Positions 22,546 to 24,034 of a stretch of DNA of 24,034 nt are shown piece by piece. Source of the stretch: JAFGQJ01 sp964495755. GTDB lineage: Bacteria; Spirochaetota; Spirochaetia; SZUA-6; DRHE01. Made by a program: the position numbers and the translations under genes. The stretch lies in contig CAZBXU010000035.1 in the NCBI GenBank assembly GCA_964495755.1, positions 1 through 24,034 of the forward strand. Direction: 5' to 3'. Under the pieces are notes generated by a model that was not told the origin of the DNA, searched no databases, and worked only from the letters and a program-made list of their open reading frames with translations. The number at the start of each line of letters is the position of its first letter. Position 1 is the first letter of the stretch.

Positions 22546-23853
22546 TTATTTAAGAAGTTCTGACGCCTTGACCAGCAGGTCTTCGAAGCTGAGGGCTTCG
22601 TAGTTCTGACGGGTGCGTAGGTCTCGCAGGTTATACTCGTTTCGCCCTTTTTCGTTTTCACCGTGGAAAATGGCCAGGGGAATGCCCCGTTTCTCCGCGT
22701 ACTTCAGCTGGGCTTTGAGTTTTTTCTCGCTGGGATAGATCTCTGCAGAAAATCCGTTTTCCCGCAGAGATTTGCCGAGTTTGTGATAGACCCCCAGTAG
22801 CGGTTCATCGAGAAAAACAACCAGGATATCCGGAGCGGCTTTTGCCGAGCTTGAAACCCCCAGGTCTTCGAGAGCAGATACAAGACGGTCCAGTCCGATT
22901 GAAGCCCCGACGCCGGGAAGTTTCTCCTTCGTGTACAGCGAGGCGAGGTCGTTGTAGCGGCCCCCTGAACAGACCGACCCGATGTCGGGGACCTGATCGA
23001 GGAAAGTTTCGAAAACCACTCCGGTGTAATAATCCAGACCGCGGGTGATAGAAGGATCGAGGAGAAGAACAGAATCCAGTTCGCAGGACTCAATGCACTG
23101 CAGGATGCTCTCCAGCCTGGCCACGGCCTGACTGCCCTTCGGAAGGGCGGAGCACAGTTTGTTTAGAGTTTCCCGATTTGTTGCCTCTGTGGTGATAAAG
23201 CTAAGGATTTCCCGAGCCCGCTGTTTGCCGCCTATCTCGACCAGTTGAGCTTCCACCTCCTGAGCCCCGATTTTTTTCAACTTGTCTATAGCCCGAAGGA
23301 CGGGAAGATAAGCTCCTGACAACCCCATGTTCTGCAGCAGTTCGTTGAACAGCTGCCTGTGGGAAAAGCGAACATGGAATTCCCGAATCTTGAGAGCAAC
23401 CATGCTTTCTGCCATGATCGTCATGGTTTCAAAATCCGCCGAAGCCGAGTCGACACCCACGATGTCAAAATCGATCTGGATGAACTCTCTATAGCGGCCC
23501 CGTTGGGTGTTTTCCCCCCGCCAGACTTTCCCCATGTGATAACGCTTGAAGGGCAGGGGGAGTTCATGATAGTGGGCGGCCATGAAACGGGCAAAAGGCA
23601 CCGTCAAATCGAAACGCAAGGCGACCTCCCGCCGGCCGTGGTCGAGGAAACGGTAGACCTGTTTGTCCGTTTCCCCCCCGCCCTTGCCCAACAGTATTTC
23701 CGCGTATTCCATGGCCGGCGTGTCTATAGGAACCAAGCCAAAGGAGCGGAACACCCGGGTGAGTTCCGCTTGAATCTCTAATTTCCTGGACTCCGTCTCC
23801 GGAAGGGAATCCCGAAAACCCCGTAGTGTTCTGGGTTCGATGATCTGCGCCAT
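22546..23853 (-). CDS. hisS: histidyl-tRNA synthetase
   Basis: Class II synthetase that charges tRNA-His. The 435 residues include motif 1 (LTRVFRSFGLVPIDTPAMEY), motif 2 (FKRYHMGKVWRGENTQRGRYREF), the histidine-A loop RGLDYYTGVVFE, motif 3 (GVGASIGLDRL) and a C-terminal anticodon-binding domain (about 335-435, DILVVFLDEPLLGVYHKLG). The ATG at 23853 gives the typical N-terminal stretch EPRTLRGFRD. No Shine-Dalgarno sequence precedes it, and the nearest promoter (23868-23896) would give a leader of only about 8 bases. It is first of a two-gene unit with the helicase. Size and motifs make it the catalytic enzyme, not the HisZ paralogue. Confidence 0.96.
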   Translation of the reverse strand: MAQIIEPRTLRGFRDSLPETESRKLEIQAELTRVFRSFGLVPIDTPAMEYAEILLGKGGGETDKQVYRFLDHGRREVALRFDLTVPFARFMAAHYHELPLPFKRYHMGKVWRGENTQRGRYREFIQIDFDIVGVDSASADFETMTIMAESMVALKIREFHVRFSHRQLFNELLQNMGLSGAYLPVLRAIDKLKKIGAQEVEAQLVEIGGKQRAREILSFITTEATNRETLNKLCSALPKGSQAVARLESILQCIESCELDSVLLLDPSITRGLDYYTGVVFETFLDQVPDIGSVCSGGRYNDLASLYTKEKLPGVGASIGLDRLVSALEDLGVSSSAKAAPDILVVFLDEPLLGVYHKLGKSLRENGFSAEIYPSEKKLKAQLKYAEKRGIPLAIFHGENEKGRNEYNLRDLRTRQNYEALSFEDLLVKASELLK

Positions 23854-23867
23854 GATTGCTGTTAAAA

Positions 23868-23896
23868 AGTATCCTTATCGCTTCACTTTCTGTCAA
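23868..23896 (-). promoter_or_regulatory. promoter for hisS-hrpA
   Basis: On the minus strand TTGACA (23896-23891, perfect) is followed after 17 bases by GATACT (23873-23868, 4 of 6). The start would lie near 23861, about 8 bases before the ATG of hisS, so the message would be almost leaderless, in line with the missing ribosome binding site. Confidence 0.58.
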
Positions 23897-23921
23897 GGCG
23901 CACCCCTGGGCCTACTAAAGC

Positions 23922-23949
23922 TTGACGGAACGCGTACGATCACTACAAT
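23922..23949 (+). promoter_or_regulatory. possible promoter for the right-edge gene
   Basis: TTGACG (23922-23927) and TACAAT (23944-23949, 5 of 6) are 16 bases apart, divergent from the hisS promoter with 25 bases between the two -35 boxes. A start near 23956 would fall after the AGGGGG at 23950-23955, so that purine run would not be in the mRNA. Either the start is slightly earlier or this message is near-leaderless too. Confidence 0.45.
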
Positions 23950-23961
23950 AGGGGGCACTTC

Positions 23962-24034
23962 ATGCTTATTCGCTACGGTACCTCTCCCGAGGGAAAACCA
24001 GTCAAGAAGGCGGAAGTGTATACCGCTGAAGATC
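23962..24034 (+). CDS. start of an unidentified gene, cut by the window
   Basis: An open frame begins at ATG 23962 and runs to the window end (24 complete codons). It starts MLIRYGTSPEGKPVKKAEVY. AGGGGG at 23950-23955 lies 6 bases upstream and a promoter-like pair precedes it. The composition is protein-like, with no signal peptide visible so far. I cannot assign a family from so short a piece. It is divergent from hisS. Confidence 0.55.
   Translation, partial: MLIRYGTSPEGKPVKKAEVYTAED

Noticed and set aside
20492..22603. Two long plus-strand open frames opposite hrpA
   Set aside because: They are antisense to a complete DEAH helicase with ordered motifs and have no plausible product.
1..24034. 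Mobile elements, phage genes, CRISPR arrays, toxin-antitoxin or defence systems
   Set aside because: No transposase, integrase, cas gene, spaced repeat array or recognised defence domain was found; gene content is housekeeping throughout.

Overview
The window looks like core chromosome from a bacterium of the phylum Spirochaetota, probably a free-living Spirochaeta-like lineage with moderately high GC. This is inferred from gene order and protein character, not from any search. The order ispE-spoVG-rplY-pth-tilS-ftsH, a lipoprotein HtrA, a paired SurA-like/MptE-like module and a LysM/LytM protein beside a primary-type sigma factor together recall treponemes and spirochaetes. No insertion sequence, phage gene, CRISPR array or plasmid function was seen. 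Almost every base is coding or accounted for, and start/stop overlaps of 1-32 bases are common.

Layout: (1) 1-3510, plus strand: obgE (5' end cut by the window), nadD, yqeK, a LytR/CpsA/Psr-family protein and rsfS form one overlapping operon of ribosome assembly, NAD synthesis and nucleotide clean-up. (2) 3489-3821, minus strand: a very acidic 110-residue protein whose 3' end overlaps rsfS. (3) 3822-4002: a divergent promoter region with tandem 12-base repeats. (4) 4003-11629, plus strand: ispE, spoVG, a tRNA-Gln, rplY, pth, tilS, ftsH and a lipoprotein HtrA-like protease. (5) 11634-14737, minus strand: an MptE-like (DUF115) protein translationally coupled behind a membrane-anchored SurA/PpiD-like chaperone. 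(6) 14889-20064, plus strand: tRNA-Asp, tRNA-Pro, a LysM protein with a degenerate LytM domain, a sigma-70 factor, aroA and aroB, then a cyclic-nucleotide-binding regulator preceded by two hairpins. (7) 20081-23853, minus strand: hisS followed by an HrpA-type DEAH helicase. (8) 23962-24034: start of an unidentified plus-strand gene that runs off the window.

Functionally the window is dominated by translation (tRNAs, HisRS, L25/CTC, Pth, TilS, RsfS, Obg) and envelope quality control (FtsH, HtrA, SurA-like, LysM/LytM, LCP). Isoprenoid (IspE) and aromatic (AroA, AroB) steps are also present. No clearly new multi-gene system is visible. The best leads are small: a probable CTG start for pth, in frame two codons after the rplY stop; the acidic antisense-side protein; degenerate LytM and LCP enzymes; the hairpin leader of the cNMP-binding regulator; and a sigma factor gene joined to aroA by TAATG.
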